From Sphingobium sp. BYY-5 (GTDB lineage Bacteria; Pseudomonadota; Alphaproteobacteria; Sphingomonadales; Sphingomonadaceae): DNA of 64,000 nucleotides. Below are positions 18,430-27,760 of this stretch, piece after piece. Numbering within the stretch: the first letter of the stretch is position 1; the number at the start of each line of letters is the position of its first letter. The position numbers and the translations under genes are program-made. The DNA lies in assembly GCF_022758885.1 (NCBI RefSeq), contig NZ_JALEBH010000001.1, forward strand, positions 2,232,001 through 2,296,000, written 5' to 3'. A model generated the notes under the pieces. The model was not told where the DNA came from. It did no database searches and saw nothing but the letters and a program-made list of their open reading frames with translations.

Positions 18430-19425
18430 CTATCGCGCAATCACGACATCCGTCACCTGTCGTCGCCCGCCGACGCGCCCAAGCTGGACATAGACGCCGA
18501 TGCAGCTTTGCACATAATGGCGGATATCTTCCCGATTGAGGCGCGATCCGCCCTGAAGCACCAGCAGCACGATCTGCTCGATCGCGCGCGCCGGACTGTC
18601 GGCATGGACCGTCGTCATCGATCCGGGATGACCGGTATTGACCGCCCGCAGGAAAGCATAGGCTTCCGGCCCGCGAAGCTCGCCCAGGATGATCCTGTCG
18701 GGGCGCATCCGCAGCGACGCCGCAACCAGGTCGTCCGCGCTGACCTGCGCCTCGCCAAGTTCGCTGCGCGACGCCAGCAAGCCGATGCCATTGTCGTGCC
18801 GCAACAGCAGTTCCGGTGTATCCTCGATGAGGATCAGCCGTTCCTCGGACGGAATTTCGCGCATCAATGCGTTGAGGAAGGTCGTCTTGCCAGTGGAGGT
18901 GCCGCCCGACACCAGAATCGTCTTGCGCGCCCGCACCGCCGCGGCAAGCGCGCCAGCCATGTCGCCCCGGTGCAGCAGGGCGGTCAGCGCCTCATGCCCG
19001 GCATGATGATAAGGATCGACGTCGGTTCGGACATCGTCGAATGCGCCGCTGGTGACATAGTCGGTCAGTTCCAGATCGGGCGAAAGATGCTTGCGGATCG
19101 CTATGGCGAACGATCCGCGCGTGGCCGGAGGCGCGATGACCTGGACGCGCGCGCCATCGGGAAGCGTCGCCGAAAGCAGGGGGTGGGCGCGGCTGATGCC
19201 CTGATTGCTGAACGCCGCGATCTGCGTCACGAGACGCGCCAGCAAGCTCTCGCTGAGCGCCTCCACGGCATGACGCTCGATCTGGCCGACAATCGTTTCG
19301 ACCCATAGCTCGCCGGGCCGGTTGACATAGATGTCCGTCACGTCCGGCCGCGCCAGAATATCGGCAAAGGGCGCGAGATAGCTGGCAAGATAGACCCCGC
19401 CGCCATGCGGATCGACCCGCTTCAT
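18430..19425 (-). CDS. virB11: Type IV secretion ATPase VirB11
   Basis: Hexameric cytoplasmic traffic ATPase, 331 residues. The N-terminal domain is followed by Walker A GGTSTGKTTFLNAL (about residue 170), the Asp box LILIEDTPEL, Walker B-like RIILGELRGPEA and the His box GHPGSMTTVHADS, all in the VirB11 order. It is the last gene of the virB operon and overlaps virB10 by 4 nt. In family members it switches the apparatus between pilus assembly and substrate transfer. Confidence 0.96.
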   Translation of the reverse strand: MKRVDPHGGGVYLASYLAPFADILARPDVTDIYVNRPGELWVETIVGQIERHAVEALSESLLARLVTQIAAFSNQGISRAHPLLSATLPDGARVQVIAPPATRGSFAIAIRKHLSPDLELTDYVTSGAFDDVRTDVDPYHHAGHEALTALLHRGDMAGALAAAVRARKTILVSGGTSTGKTTFLNALMREIPSEERLILIEDTPELLLRHDNGIGLLASRSELGEAQVSADDLVAASLRMRPDRIILGELRGPEAYAFLRAVNTGHPGSMTTVHADSPARAIEQIVLLVLQGGSRLNREDIRHYVQSCIGVYVQLGRVGGRRQVTDVVIAR

Positions 19426-20495
19426 CGCGCCTCTTCAATGTCCGTGAAGTCAAGATCGCGGGCGACGAAGACACTGATCGACGCCCCCGGTTTGACCTTC
19501 AGCGTCGGGGGGATCTGCGGCGTCTGGATCGCCTGGTTGACGCCGTTCACCGAACCCTGGATCGGCACGATGATCTGCGTGTTGCGCCTGGGCGTGGCGA
19601 GGCCAACCCCGACATCGAGCGCCGATTGCAGGATCGCGCCGGAAAAACGCTCCAGGAAATGGGTGTCGACATCAGCCTTGAGTCCGGTCCGGCCAACCTG
19701 GTCGGCCGAGGGAGACGCGACAGCGATCGTCGCTCCGTCCGGACGGATGAGGCGCGTCCAGTTGATGAGCGCGCGTTTCTGCCCCTGTCCCGTGTCGGCG
19801 CGATAGTCGCCGATCAACCGGCTACCGCGCGGGATAAGTACGCGCGTGCCGTCAAAACCATAGACATTGCGCGACACGATGGCACGGGCGAAGCCTGGCC
19901 GGGAGGAATCGAAACCGGATTCCAGCACCGCCGGGATCAAAGTGCCCTGCACCACGGTCGTGGCACGATCCGCGAACATGCCCGCCCGCGCACGTTCGGT
20001 ATTGTTCGGGGCAGGTGGAGGCGATGGCGCCACATCCGATGTCGCATCGCCCGGCTTTTGTCCCGCGGTGCTATTGTCGATGACGAGCGGGTTTCCCTCC
20101 GCCCGGCGCGGCGGCGCGGACGGCGGCGTTTCGGACGGCGGCGGGGGGGCGGTATAAGGTATGAAGGTGCCGGGTACGGGGCCTTGCAATGGCGGCGGTT
20201 CCTGGAACTGCGGCGCGGGTGGTGGCGTGGCGATAGCGATGGCCGGTGGAGGGGCTGGTTCGGGCGGGATGAACAGCGAGGGGATGGGACTGCCGGCCTG
20301 TGCCCGATCGGTCGGGCCGGGCGCGATGCTGGGCGCCGTCAAAGCCTGCCGCCGCGCATTCAGAACGGCGAAGAGTAGCAGCCCGCCAAGGACCGCGATC
20401 AGGACCAGCGCGATCATGGGCAGACCCGCACGGGGCCGCTGGACAATAGGCAGGATCGACTCATTGGGGGGATCACCCGGCGCCTGCGTGTTCAT
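19422..20495 (-). CDS. virB10: Type IV secretion channel protein VirB10
   Basis: The 357-residue protein spans the envelope: a short cytoplasmic N terminus, one membrane helix (MIALVLIAVLGGLLLFAVL), a long proline-rich periplasmic linker, then the conserved TrbI domain that forms the outer-membrane pore with VirB9 and VirB7. Conserved features include TVVQGTLIPAVLESGF, GTRVLIPRGSRLIGDY and the antenna-proximal GVGLATPRRN. It overlaps virB9 and virB11 by 4 nt on each side. Confidence 0.95.
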   Translation of the reverse strand: MNTQAPGDPPNESILPIVQRPRAGLPMIALVLIAVLGGLLLFAVLNARRQALTAPSIAPGPTDRAQAGSPIPSLFIPPEPAPPPAIAIATPPPAPQFQEPPPLQGPVPGTFIPYTAPPPPSETPPSAPPRRAEGNPLVIDNSTAGQKPGDATSDVAPSPPPAPNNTERARAGMFADRATTVVQGTLIPAVLESGFDSSRPGFARAIVSRNVYGFDGTRVLIPRGSRLIGDYRADTGQGQKRALINWTRLIRPDGATIAVASPSADQVGRTGLKADVDTHFLERFSGAILQSALDVGVGLATPRRNTQIIVPIQGSVNGVNQAIQTPQIPPTLKVKPGASISVFVARDLDFTDIEEAR

Positions 20496-21181
20496 GGCTG
20501 CTCCTTGGGCAGCGAATCAGGCAGGGTAAGCCGCCTGGCCCGCGCCACATGCTTGTCGATGCGAAAAACGAGCTGCGTCGCAATCGCATCGATCACCAGC
20601 CGATCATCCCGCATCATCCCGTTCACCAAAGTCTCTCGCCCCTGGGCGTCGACGGCGTAGACGGCGGGCAAGCTCACATCTCTGGCCCATTCAACGAAAG
20701 TCCGCTCGCCATCATCGCCGATGCGTACGGGCCAGAGCGATCGGGCGCCGCTCAACCGGTAACCGTGCGTCAGACCGACGGGCACGGAACCGACCGTCGC
20801 TGGCGGCCGCGGATAATTGAAGCGCAGCCGATAGAGCGTCGGCGCATAGCTGGGCACGAGATCGAAATGATAGCTGCGTTCAGTCGTCGCAACGGTCATG
20901 TTGGTGGTGACACCGCCCTGGGCGGCCTTGACCACCAGTTGATTGCCGGCGCGGTTCGCCGCCACCTGCCACACGCCGCTGTCTCCCACGGCGACGCTGG
21001 TGATCCGCTCGTCCGCCGCGAACTCAATCATCAGTTGATATCCCGCCGCGCATTCGATGCGAAAAACCTGGTCGGGATGATAGTCGATCGTACGGACGCG
21101 CGGATCGGCCAGTCCATCCTGGGCATGGGCAGGCGCAACCGAGATCATCGCCAGAACCGCCAATATCCGGAGCGGCTTCAT
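20492..21181 (-). CDS. virB9: Type IV secretion protein VirB9
   Basis: A 229-residue CagX-family protein with a cleavable signal (ending APAHAQD). The N-terminal beta-domain includes DPRVRTIDYHPDQVFRI; the C-terminal portion has SLWPVRIGDDGERTFVEWA and LPAVYAVDAQGRETLVNGM, typical of VirB9. It forms the core complex around VirB10. No VirB7-type lipoprotein gene, which normally stabilises VirB9, is found next to it. Confidence 0.93.
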   Translation of the reverse strand: MKPLRILAVLAMISVAPAHAQDGLADPRVRTIDYHPDQVFRIECAAGYQLMIEFAADERITSVAVGDSGVWQVAANRAGNQLVVKAAQGGVTTNMTVATTERSYHFDLVPSYAPTLYRLRFNYPRPPATVGSVPVGLTHGYRLSGARSLWPVRIGDDGERTFVEWARDVSLPAVYAVDAQGRETLVNGMMRDDRLVIDAIATQLVFRIDKHVARARRLTLPDSLPKEQP

Positions 21182-21984
21182 AGCTCCTCCGGCGCGGCCT
21201 GACGGCGCGGCGCGGGAATGACGACACGCCCCTGCGGTTCATTCCCGGCGGGTGCAGTCGTCGGTTGCGACAAGGGCGCGGAGGGCGAAGGCGCGGGTTC
21301 GGGCGGCAGGGCTTCCGCACTCATATTATAGCTTTGCACCTGAAAGCCAAGCGGGTTCACATAGCGATCCTCGACCGACATCGGCGTGTTGGAATAACTG
21401 TACCGCACCATCGTGACCCAGGGCCGCGCCGCGGCCGGCGGCCGTCCCGCATCCTGCCTGACCGTGTCGAAGCGGACCAGGGCGCTGTTCTGGCCCATGG
21501 TCGTTATGCTCTTCACCCGCACACTGACGATGCTGTTGCGGGGATAGAGGGCCAGCGGGCTACCGGGGTTGGATGCCGGCATCTGCGCCAGATAGGCTGT
21601 CCGCGCCTGCCCCGTCGACCACAGGGCAACCTTGCGATAATTGGCCTGCAGCACGTTGATGTCGAAGCTCTCGCGCCCGATCACATATTGCACCAGGAAG
21701 GACTGGGTCAGCGCAGCGTTGCTGGAGAGGAGCTGCGGTTCAAGCGGCTTGAGCAGTTGGACATAGCCGGTCTGCCGATCGACCATCAGCGTATAAGGCT
21801 CCACCTGCTTGAGCGGCACCAGCAGCACCAGTGCCAGCGCCTCCAGCACCGCCACGGTGACAGCCACGATAGCAACGATCCAGGCGGTACGACGGGACGA
21901 CCGCAGGGCGTCGGTCCGATCCTCGGACCAACTATGTGCTTGTTCGAAATAGCTGTCGAGCGGTTCGTTGGGAGCAGATGTCAT
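21178..21984 (-). CDS. virB8: Type IV secretion inner-membrane protein VirB8
   Basis: A 268-residue bitopic protein: a short cytoplasmic N terminus, one membrane helix (AWIVAIVAVTVAVLEALALVLLV), and a periplasmic NTF2-like domain starting VEPYTLMVDRQTGYVQ. The conserved YTV-like region (WVTMVRYSYSNTPMSVEDRYVNPLGFQV) is near the end. It has a C-terminal proline/alanine-rich tail beyond the usual VirB8 length (about 230). It nucleates assembly in studied systems. Overlaps its neighbours by 4 nt. Confidence 0.93.
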   Translation of the reverse strand: MTSAPNEPLDSYFEQAHSWSEDRTDALRSSRRTAWIVAIVAVTVAVLEALALVLLVPLKQVEPYTLMVDRQTGYVQLLKPLEPQLLSSNAALTQSFLVQYVIGRESFDINVLQANYRKVALWSTGQARTAYLAQMPASNPGSPLALYPRNSIVSVRVKSITTMGQNSALVRFDTVRQDAGRPPAAARPWVTMVRYSYSNTPMSVEDRYVNPLGFQVQSYNMSAEALPPEPAPSPSAPLSQPTTAPAGNEPQGRVVIPAPRRQAAPEEL

Positions 21985-23174
21985 GATGGCCTGTCCCTAC
22001 GACGCGCGGTTGCGGAGACGCGGGTTCCCACCCTGCGGGGAGCAACGGCTTCACGAAGGCTGCCCGTTTCCAGCGACGCGCTGCCGACGCGCGCGGCCAT
22101 GCCGCCACGGGACATGGCCGCAATGCCGGGCGCGGCCGGCCCGGCCTCTCGCCGCTGCGTGGCGGCAATCGCATCCACAATCGTCGCCGCGCGCGAGCGT
22201 TCTTCGGGCATAAAGACATCGTCGCGCTGGAAGCTGGTGGAACGTTCGCTATTCTCGCGCAGGTTGAAACGCTCTTGCAGCCGAACCGCCACGCCTTCGG
22301 GCAGGCGCAAGCTCCATGCGACGCGTCCAGTGCCTGCCAGGATAGCCGCAAGCACAAGCGCAAAAACGGTAGAGGCAGCCAATAACTGCGCCGCCGCGCC
22401 GGGGATTGGCTGGTCGGCCGCGCGCTGCGCCAGAAGGTCCGTCAGCCAAGGTTCGAAAAGGGCCAGTTGGACGCCAAAGACCAGCATCGCCCCCGCCATG
22501 CCCAGCAGGATTCCGACCAGGACGCGCAACCACCCGACAAACAGCCCGCGCGTCGCATCGAACAGCAGGAAGCCGATGAAAAAGGGACCGAGCGCCAGCA
22601 ACAAGCCAGCCAGCAACTGCAATCCGGCAAAAGCCGCCATCACCTGGACCAGGAAGATCACGCGGGCCGCACCGATCGCGAAAATGTCGAAGCCGTTGAA
22701 CAGCGGCGGCGGCACCCGTGTCAGTTGCGGATCGAGTCGCGAACCCACACCCTCTATCGCCAGCGCCTCGAATCCGCTGTTCAGCCCGTCGAGGCGCGCG
22801 ACCAGGCCGCCTTCACTTCCCGGCACGCCCGATGCCGGACCGATCGTCCCGACGATCTGGGCCGGGGCGGAGAACAGCATGTCATAAGCGAGCGTGCGAT
22901 ACCCCTGCCATCCCGTGGCCAGCGCCAGCACAATGCCGATCTTGACCAGCGCCAGCACGCCGGCCCGTACCCCAGGCACCTCGCCCAGAAGCATCCGATA
23001 GCCGATCAGCGCGACGAAGATGGTCAGCATCGCGGTGAGGCTGACCGACGCAATCGATCCCGGCGCGGCCAGGGCGGCATAGCCCTGCGCGCCCAGCGTT
23101 CGCGCCTGGCAATCGGTGAAAGCCAGGAAATTCTGGAGGTAGCCGGTGTCGAGCGGATAATAGGGACACGCCAT
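21981..23174 (-). CDS. virB6: Type IV secretion polytopic protein VirB6
   Basis: A 397-residue TrbL/VirB6-type membrane protein with a conserved hydrophobic core (five or more helices, from SVSLTAMLTIFVALIGYRML to the FALVLAAILAGTGRVAWSL region) and a polar, alanine/arginine-rich C terminus. The ATG used overlaps the last base of the virB4 stop codon (TGATG); an in-frame start 30 nt upstream is less likely. It forms part of the inner-membrane channel. The usual virB5 gene between virB4 and virB6 is absent. Confidence 0.88.
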   Translation of the reverse strand: MACPYYPLDTGYLQNFLAFTDCQARTLGAQGYAALAAPGSIASVSLTAMLTIFVALIGYRMLLGEVPGVRAGVLALVKIGIVLALATGWQGYRTLAYDMLFSAPAQIVGTIGPASGVPGSEGGLVARLDGLNSGFEALAIEGVGSRLDPQLTRVPPPLFNGFDIFAIGAARVIFLVQVMAAFAGLQLLAGLLLALGPFFIGFLLFDATRGLFVGWLRVLVGILLGMAGAMLVFGVQLALFEPWLTDLLAQRAADQPIPGAAAQLLAASTVFALVLAAILAGTGRVAWSLRLPEGVAVRLQERFNLRENSERSTSFQRDDVFMPEERSRAATIVDAIAATQRREAGPAAPGIAAMSRGGMAARVGSASLETGSLREAVAPRRVGTRVSATARRRDRPS

Positions 23175-25546
23175 CAGACGCGCTCCAGCAGCAGGTCGAG
23201 CCATATTCCAGGATCATCGCCTCGCTCGGCCCGGATTTCGTCGAGCAACCGCACCGTATGTTCGCGCCCCGACAATATGGTCAGCAATTCCCGCTCGCCA
23301 GTCAGGTTCAGCCGCACGACCACGCTTTCGGCGCCATGCCGGATCAGGAAGCAATGGGCGCTGTCAGGTAAGGTCCGGATCAGTTCGAACTCGTGCGCCG
23401 AAAGGCCGAAGCCTTCCATATAATCCTCGGCCCGCGCACGCGGATTGGCCATGAATATCTGTGTCGCGGCCTGTTCGATGATGGCGCTGGCGATACGGCT
23501 TTCCAGCGCATCCTGCGCGCTTTGCGTGGCGAAGCCCACGATGCCATTGCGCTTGCGGATCGTCTTTTCCCAATCCTTGATGCGGCGGACGAACACATCA
23601 TCGTCCAGCGCCTTCCACCCTTCATCGACCACGATGATCGCGGCAGTGCCGTCCAACCGTTCTTCGACGCGATGGAACAGATACATCATCGCCGGCGTGC
23701 GCAGCGCGCTATCGTCGAGTATCTGGGTCATGTCGAACCCGACCGCCTCGGCATCGATGTTCGTGCGATCCTCCGCATTGTCGAACAGCCAGGCCCGTTC
23801 GCCATCACCGCACCAGGGCGCGATCCGGGAACGCAGATCACCCGGCGTCGGCCGGCTGCTGCCGCGAAACAGCTCGACCAAATAGCGCAGCCGCCGATGC
23901 TGGGGCGGTTGCAGGAAATTGGCGTCGACCGCATCCTTGATGCGCTCGGCCTCCTCCACATCGACGCCACCGGCAAGTTGCACGAGCCAGTCGATCAGGA
24001 ACTGGCGGTTGACCGGCGTGTCGGGCAGCCGCAGCGGGTTGAGGCCCGAAGGCGTCCCCGGCCGCAGCACGTCATAACTGCCCCCGATTGCCCGAATGAA
24101 CAGTTCCGCGCCGCGATCCTTGTCGAAGAAGATGATGCGCGGCGCGAATTTGCGGGCCTGCGCCAGCAGGAAATTGAGGACGACCGTCTTGCCCGACCCC
24201 GATGGGCCGATAATCGTGAAATTGCCCAGGTCCCCTTGATGGAAGTTGAAGAAATAGGGGCCGGCAGCCGTCGTCTCCAACAGGGTCACGGCCTCGCCCC
24301 AATGATTGCCCTGGGACTGGCCGACCGGGAAGTTATGCACACTCGCCAGACCGGCGAAATTGCCGGTGGACACCAGGGACGGGCGGGCGATGAACTTGAA
24401 ATTACCTGGAAATTGCGCCCAGAAAGCTGGCTCCAGCGCCATCTCCTCACGCACGCTGATGATGCCCAGTTCTGCCAGCGCAGCCTGCACTTCCGCCACG
24501 CCGGCGTCGACGGCTTCAGGCCTGTCACCATGCACCGCAACGGTCATATGATGCTCACCGAAGGCCGACCGTCCCGCCGCGACCTCATCCTTGGCCTGGG
24601 CCAGATCGGCGCGCAGGCTCACGGCCTCGTCCTCGGCCGACCGCATACGCCGCAGCGCCAGGTTCATGCGCCCCAACGCGGCCTGACGATCGACGAAGCC
24701 GAAGGATTGGGAAATGGTGAGTTCGAAGGGTAGGCGCAGCAGCTCATCGAACATGCCCGGACTGGTCTGGGCGGGATAATCCTTGATCGAGACGATGCCA
24801 GTGAAGGATCGTCCGAGATGGCCCGCCGCGCCCAGTTCGATCGTCTCCTCTCCGAAGCTGACCCGCCGGTAGGGCAGATAATCGGCGATATCCTGAAACG
24901 GCAGCTGCACCGGCCGTTGCTCCCGATTATAAAGCTGCGACAGGAACTCCAGCGGCTCCGAACAAGGCCCGGCATCTGTCTGATAGATCTGGAGCAACCG
25001 CGGCTCATAGCTGCCAAGCGCCGCCATCAGGGCATCCCGCGCCGTGTCGAGTTCGCGCAAATCCCGCGCCATCAGCGCGTCGCTGTCGCGATCGACGCGA
25101 CCGAATGCATTGCGCGCGCGATCCAGCCAACCGATCTTGCCGCGCAGCGGGCGGCGCACCAGTGTGAGATAAAGATCGTTCACATAGAGACGACGTGATG
25201 ACAGACGATCCCACCACACGGCGGCCACGCGGCGCGAAAAATCGTCGCGATGGTCGCCTTCCAATCCCGCATCGACCGTCCGGCGGACAATATGATGGTA
25301 GAGGGCGAAGCGTGACGATCCGATCGCCTGTAGCATCGCATCGCGCAACCGCTTGCGATAATTGATTTCTTCGGTGTCAGCCGTTTCGAACAGCAGACCG
25401 CGCAACTGGATCACCTGCATCAGGTAACCGCTGCGGGTTTCGATCGTCGTCCGGTCCACATGCCGGCTATAGGGCAGGTGCCGGGCGACAGGCGCTTCGC
25501 GCTCCATGACCCGGCGGTCGCGCGTCAGGGCCGGTAAGAGTTGCAT
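23174..25546 (-). CDS. virB4: Type IV secretion ATPase VirB4
   Basis: About 790 residues, CagE/TrbE/VirB4 family. The N-terminal membrane-interacting domain carries HLPYSRHVDRTTIETRSGY; Walker A GPSGSGKTVVLNFLL lies mid-protein, and Walker B (TAAIIVVDEGWKAL) with the downstream FATQSAQD motif toward the C terminus. It energises pilus assembly and substrate transfer. The start is uncertain: ATGs in the same frame exist 33 nt upstream and 39 nt downstream. The chosen one gives a 22-nt overlap with virB3. Confidence 0.93.
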   Translation of the reverse strand: MQLLPALTRDRRVMEREAPVARHLPYSRHVDRTTIETRSGYLMQVIQLRGLLFETADTEEINYRKRLRDAMLQAIGSSRFALYHHIVRRTVDAGLEGDHRDDFSRRVAAVWWDRLSSRRLYVNDLYLTLVRRPLRGKIGWLDRARNAFGRVDRDSDALMARDLRELDTARDALMAALGSYEPRLLQIYQTDAGPCSEPLEFLSQLYNREQRPVQLPFQDIADYLPYRRVSFGEETIELGAAGHLGRSFTGIVSIKDYPAQTSPGMFDELLRLPFELTISQSFGFVDRQAALGRMNLALRRMRSAEDEAVSLRADLAQAKDEVAAGRSAFGEHHMTVAVHGDRPEAVDAGVAEVQAALAELGIISVREEMALEPAFWAQFPGNFKFIARPSLVSTGNFAGLASVHNFPVGQSQGNHWGEAVTLLETTAAGPYFFNFHQGDLGNFTIIGPSGSGKTVVLNFLLAQARKFAPRIIFFDKDRGAELFIRAIGGSYDVLRPGTPSGLNPLRLPDTPVNRQFLIDWLVQLAGGVDVEEAERIKDAVDANFLQPPQHRRLRYLVELFRGSSRPTPGDLRSRIAPWCGDGERAWLFDNAEDRTNIDAEAVGFDMTQILDDSALRTPAMMYLFHRVEERLDGTAAIIVVDEGWKALDDDVFVRRIKDWEKTIRKRNGIVGFATQSAQDALESRIASAIIEQAATQIFMANPRARAEDYMEGFGLSAHEFELIRTLPDSAHCFLIRHGAESVVVRLNLTGERELLTILSGREHTVRLLDEIRAERGDDPGIWLDLLLERV

Positions 25547-25800
25547 TTCCAGATCGCGTAATTCTTCACCCGCGGGCATCGGCTGACCCGCACCAGCCAA
25601 AGGTCGAAGAATCTCGGCTCGCGCAGACAGAGCAACACGCCGGCAGCATGGATCAGCAGGGCGGCGGCAATTGCCCAACCGGACCGGAAGATCAGGAACA
25701 GCTCGGTCGCGATGATCGCGTTGGCCACGAAATAGCTGTAAGTCACTCCCGCGAACATCTGGGGCCGGGTCAAGGCGGTGAACAAAGGGTCGCGGCTCAC
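25525..25800 (-). CDS. virB3: Type IV secretion protein VirB3
   Basis: A short inner-membrane protein (91 residues) beginning SRDPLFTALTRPQMFAGV, the family signature, followed by two membrane helices and ending in a small polar tail after FFDLWLVR. A GTG start is selected because AAGGTGG sits just before it and it lies 10 nt after the virB2 stop; a TTG 21 nt further upstream is possible. VirB3 works with VirB4 in pilin handling. Confidence 0.88.
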   Translation of the reverse strand: MSRDPLFTALTRPQMFAGVTYSYFVANAIIATELFLIFRSGWAIAAALLIHAAGVLLCLREPRFFDLWLVRVSRCPRVKNYAIWKCNSYRP

Positions 25801-25810
25801 CCCTTCCACC

Positions 25811-26140
25811 TTATTGACCAAGCCCGGCAGTCGACTGGATACCCGCCACGATGCTTGCAGCCCCGAACAGGATGAAGCAACCCAGGATCACGGTAGCGCC
25901 ATAACGCCAATTGATGCGGCCCGTCAGCATCAGGAAGCCCACCGACGCCACGGCGATTACAGCGACTACCGTGGCGATCGTACCCAGCAATGTCCCTTCG
26001 ATCCAGCGAACGGCATTCAGGATCGGTCCCGAACCTGCGGGATCGCCATAATCCTGCGCAATGGCGGCAGTCGATTGAATCAGCGCGAAAACCGCACCTA
26101 TTCCGCTCCCCCAGCGATCATCCTTCCTCATTTCGACCAT
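25811..26140 (-). CDS. virB2: Type IV secretion major pilin VirB2
   Basis: A 109-residue protein with a signal-like N-terminal helix (ending around STAAIAQDYG) and two membrane helices (LLGTIATVVAVIAVASVGFLML and ATVILGCFILFGAASIVAGI) separated by the short loop TGRINWR, the normal VirB2/TrbC topology. It is first in the operon. GGAGGGGG precedes the ATG; a second ATG 9 nt downstream is equally possible. Confidence 0.87.
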   Translation of the reverse strand: MVEMRKDDRWGSGIGAVFALIQSTAAIAQDYGDPAGSGPILNAVRWIEGTLLGTIATVVAVIAVASVGFLMLTGRINWRYGATVILGCFILFGAASIVAGIQSTAGLGQ

Positions 26141-26620
26141 CCCCCTCCGGACAGGCGCCGATAATAGCGTACTCCAGCCCGAAAGATAGACTAAAGCCGA
26201 TAGGCAATTGGCCACAGGACAGTCGGCCTGCGCGGTCAGCACATAATTTCGAGAGGGGAGCAAGAACTTTGAATCATGCCATTTGAAAACAATCCTCAAA
26301 CATCGCTTGTTTTACAGGCATTGGAAATAAACATTTATAACAAAAAGCAGCCATAAAAATAACACCGACAAATAAGTTCATTTCACGCGATAAATTCGGA
26401 TATCATTCTGAAAATCTCTCCCTGATAAGTGACATGCACATAACGCCATGCACATTGCCTTCTCCACTACTTATCGTAATATGATAAGAAGAGACGGGTG
26501 AAAGGCATAAGGGGGGAAGGCTTTGCCATTTACAGCCGGTCAAGGAATTGATCCGGGCAGAGCGGGAGACCAGACACCTGCTTCGGCCACATCTGTGCCG
26601 CCTCGTCCTGACTGCCGAAA
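26141..26620. other. AT-rich divergent intergenic region
   Basis: Separates the virB operon from the first sulfotransferase gene and is clearly richer in A+T than the rest of the window. It carries a direct repeat CATGCACAT (26433 and 26447, 14-bp period), a GATAAG at 26424, and a dyad CTTATC-N7-GATAAG at 26470-26488. It likely holds promoters for both directions; no gene is evident. Confidence 0.5.
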
Positions 26621-27478
26621 ATGATGGTCAGAGCCCCCATAGCCATTGGCGGCGTCGGCGGAAGCGGCACTCGCGTGGTCGCTGCGCTTCTGCAACGCCT
26701 GGGTCATTTCATCGGATCAGACCTGAATCCCTCCCTCGACAATCTGTGGTTCACCCTGCTGTTCAAGCGTCGGAGCGTGCTGCTGGAATCGAACCGCGAC
26801 TTCACCTGGCTTTGCGACCAGTTCTGGCTGCGCATGAGCGGTGTACCTTGTCTGGATGGGCGCAGCCTTGAACGCATCGCCGACCTGGCAATGTCCGACC
26901 GGCCGCCACATAGCAAAGCCTGGCTGCAGCAGCGAATGCGATCCTGGATGGAAGCACCACCAATCCCGGAGCAACAGGCCTGGGGCTGGAAAGAGCCCAA
27001 CACGCATGTCGTGATCGATCATATGCTCGATCTGTGGCCGGAACTCCGTTACATTCATGTCTTGCGCAACCCGCTCGACATGGCCTTCAGCGCCAATCAG
27101 AATCAGTTGAACCTGTGGGGACCTGTCTTTCTTGACCGGCCGGTCACACAAGGTCCCCGTGACTCCCTCAGCTATTGTTGCACGGTGGCGAGGCGAATCC
27201 AGCGCATGACCGAAGATCATCCTGGTCGCATCTGCACGGTGAATTTCGAAAGACTTTGCAACGCCCCGCACGATGTCGCCCGACAAGTGGCCAACTTCAT
27301 CAACGCCGCCATCGACGAGGACGTGCTGACCTGGTTTTCCGACCTGGTCGGACAAAGAACCCCTGCGATCGACCGGCACCAGGACATCGAACCGAACAGC
27401 TTCGCTCCGGATGATCTCAACTTCGTCGCAACCCTCGGCTACGAAATGGAGAAAATAGTTTCTCAAAGCAACTCGTAA
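26621..27478 (+). CDS. Sulfotransferase family protein
   Basis: A 285-residue PAPS-dependent sulfotransferase candidate. The 5'-phosphosulfate loop is GGVGGSGTR at residues 9-17 and the 3'-phosphate motif is in HVLRNPLDMAFSANQ (about residue 145). The conserved opening GSGTRVVAALLQRLGHFIGSD and the segment DNLWFTLLFKR resemble bacterial Sulfotransfer_3-type proteins. Acceptor unknown; possibly a polysaccharide or lipid. No signal peptide. It stands alone on the plus strand in a lower-GC stretch, and its codon use is less GC-biased than the core genes. Confidence 0.85.
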   Translation: MMVRAPIAIGGVGGSGTRVVAALLQRLGHFIGSDLNPSLDNLWFTLLFKRRSVLLESNRDFTWLCDQFWLRMSGVPCLDGRSLERIADLAMSDRPPHSKAWLQQRMRSWMEAPPIPEQQAWGWKEPNTHVVIDHMLDLWPELRYIHVLRNPLDMAFSANQNQLNLWGPVFLDRPVTQGPRDSLSYCCTVARRIQRMTEDHPGRICTVNFERLCNAPHDVARQVANFINAAIDEDVLTWFSDLVGQRTPAIDRHQDIEPNSFAPDDLNFVATLGYEMEKIVSQSNS

Positions 27479-27760
27479 ACAGCCCGATCATCTTTAACGA
27501 TCGAACCTCAAGGTACCAAAAACAAGTCCGTTTCGCAGCAAATCATTGATGATGCTCACACAAATAATACGTACAATCCTATAAGGAGCGTATATATATA
27601 ATCCGATGCGGATCATGATTCGCCGACAGCATTTTATACCCCGTTAAGGCATGGATCCATGTCGAGGCATTCAACGCAGAAAACGAACCATGCATCAGTT
27701 CTGCAACTGAGCGCCTCATGCTTGTCAACCTTTTGGATCAGTTATGGTTGGAGGGATGAA

